Below, piece after piece: positions 13,472 through 14,416 of a stretch of 14,416 nucleotides of DNA. Position numbers and translations under genes: made by a program. The stretch comes from Oscillospiraceae bacterium (GTDB lineage Bacteria; Bacillota_A; Clostridia; Oscillospirales; Ruminococcaceae), in contig JAGBFE010000004.1 in assembly GCA_018109965.1 (NCBI GenBank), forward strand, positions 1 through 14,416, in the 5' to 3' direction. A model generated the notes under the pieces. It did no database searches and was not told where the DNA came from. It saw only the letters and a list, made by a program, of their open reading frames with translations. The first letter of the stretch is position 1. The number at the start of each line of letters is the position of its first letter.

Positions 13472-14416
13472 ATGAAAATAGTTCTGGCAAGTATAAATTC
13501 AAAATATATACATTCATCACTCGGTGTGTGGTATCTCCATTCTGCAGCAAAAACAGCAGGCACAGACCACACTGTTCAGGTGTACGAAAGCACTATCAAC
13601 AGTCATATCGAAGATATCGTTGCTGATATATACGGTTTAAATCCCGATGTGGTAGGTTTTTCCTGCTATATATGGAACATTGAATATGTCAAAAAAATCA
13701 CCGAAAACTTAAAAAAGATAAATTCACAGCTTAAAATATTTTTTGGCGGTCCCGAAGCCGGCTTTGATGCACAAAATCTGCTTGATACAACCGCTGTTGA
13801 CCTTATCATAAAAGGCGAAGGGGAACAGGCATTCATCAATCTGCTGCAAAATGATTTTACAGCAAAGGAAAAGGTGCTTGTTGCTCCAGTTACAGAATAT
13901 TTCAATCCTTATTCAGAAGAATATTTCTCTGCATTGAAAGGCAGAATTGTCTATCTGGAAACCAGCCGCGGATGTCCGTTCCACTGTGCGTTCTGTCTGT
14001 CCGGCAGGGACGAAAACGTGCGTTTTTTTGATATGGATACTTCAAAGCAGAATATCATTAAGCTTGCAAACTGCGGCACGCAGACGGTAAAATTTGTGGA
14101 TCGTACTTTCAACTGCAACGACAAACGTGCAAGAGATATTTTTGAGTTTATTTTTGAACAGCGTCAGTTGGGCAATATTCCTGAAGATGTGGTTTTCCAC
14201 TGCGAGGTGGAAGCAGACCTGTTTACACAGGCAACATTGGATTATCTCAAAACAATGCCAAAAGGGCTGTTCCAGTTTGAGGCGGGGCTGCAGTCCTTTA
14301 ATCCTGAAACATTAAAAGGTGTTGACCGCCGTCACAATGTTGAACGTCTTGTGCACAACCTCAAGGAGATTGCACAGATGAAAAACATCCATCTGCATAT
14401 TGACCTTATTGCAGGC
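13472..14416 (+). CDS. B12-binding-domain radical SAM protein (DUF4080-like), cut by the window end
   Basis: The frame is open from ATG 13472 to the edge, giving 315 residues with no stop. AGGCGG (13461-13466) is the ribosome binding site. Residues 1-130 are a Rossmann-like cobalamin-binding-type domain (MKIVLASINSKYIHSSLGV, DVVGFSCYIWNIEYV, FFGGPEAGFD, IIKGEGEQAF). The radical SAM core follows at about 158 with ETSRGCPFHCAFCLSG, giving cluster ligands C168, C172 and C175, then VKFVDRTFNCNDKRA, FHCEVEADL and GLFQFEAGLQSFN. These blocks agree with B12-binding radical SAM proteins annotated with a C-terminal DUF4080, which would be off the window. No DxHxxG cobalamin motif is visible in the N-terminal domain. 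The reaction and substrate are unknown; methyl transfer or tRNA/natural-product chemistry would be guesses. The gene stands alone behind the nrdDG terminator. Confidence 0.85.
   Translation, partial: MKIVLASINSKYIHSSLGVWYLHSAAKTAGTDHTVQVYESTINSHIEDIVADIYGLNPDVVGFSCYIWNIEYVKKITENLKKINSQLKIFFGGPEAGFDAQNLLDTTAVDLIIKGEGEQAFINLLQNDFTAKEKVLVAPVTEYFNPYSEEYFSALKGRIVYLETSRGCPFHCAFCLSGRDENVRFFDMDTSKQNIIKLANCGTQTVKFVDRTFNCNDKRARDIFEFIFEQRQLGNIPEDVVFHCEVEADLFTQATLDYLKTMPKGLFQFEAGLQSFNPETLKGVDRRHNVERLVHNLKEIAQMKNIHLHIDLIAG

Noticed and set aside
1..14416. CRISPR array, tRNA/rRNA, insertion sequence or prophage
   Set aside because: I see no regularly spaced repeats, cloverleaf, transposase or integrase. 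All genes are core housekeeping or regulatory types with even composition.

Overview
The window reads as a chromosomal segment of an anaerobic, low-to-mid GC Firmicute, most likely a Clostridia member of the Oscillospiraceae/Ruminococcaceae type. The reasons are strong AGGAGG-like ribosome binding sites, many short hairpin-plus-T terminators, sigma-A style promoters, a class III (oxygen-sensitive) ribonucleotide reductase operon, a YaaL/BofA pair typical of endospore-forming lineages, and a divergent type IIA topoisomerase pair. The taxon is inferred from these features and was not matched to a reference. All genes lie on the + strand, and base composition looks uniform. There is no sign of phage, insertion sequence, CRISPR, tRNA or rRNA.

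Layout. 1-614: the 3' end of ftsH with a long acidic tail, then a terminator. 798-1600: a two-gene operon, an XRE-type regulator and a small membrane-anchored protein whose C-terminal domains look alike (Sm-like by eye), preceded by repeated TTTTGCAT-type half-sites. 1816-6073: a divergent GyrB/ParE-like and GyrA/ParC-like pair behind a good promoter, with an NrdR-box-like palindrome further upstream. 6207-6452: secG. 6552-8714: rnr (RNase R). 8822-9338: a yaaL-like (DUF2508) gene and a bofA-like gene, nearly touching. 9431-10048: a flavin reductase-family flavoprotein with a basic tail. 10224-13316: nrdD-nrdG-dUTPase-like operon. 13472 to the window end: a B12-binding-domain radical SAM protein, cut by the edge.

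How the parts fit. The nrdD-nrdG-dUTPase operon is a coherent dNTP module. NrdG makes the glycyl radical on NrdD, NrdD reduces ribonucleoside triphosphates (and so can yield dUTP), and the third product has the dUTPase motifs, though with Glu where the catalytic Asp is expected. Its promoter carries an NrdR-box-like palindrome exactly between the -35 and -10 elements. A second 13/14 match to the same consensus lies before the topoisomerase operon, and both have a degenerate partner 33 bp downstream. This suggests, but does not prove, that dNTP supply and chromosome topology are regulated together. The best candidate for an undescribed system is the regulator/membrane-protein pair at 798-1600, which looks like a DNA-binding protein and a membrane anchor sharing one interaction domain.

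No gene-free stretch exceeds 300 bases. The longer gaps (615-797, 1601-1815, 10049-10223) hold terminators, promoters and palindromes, described below.
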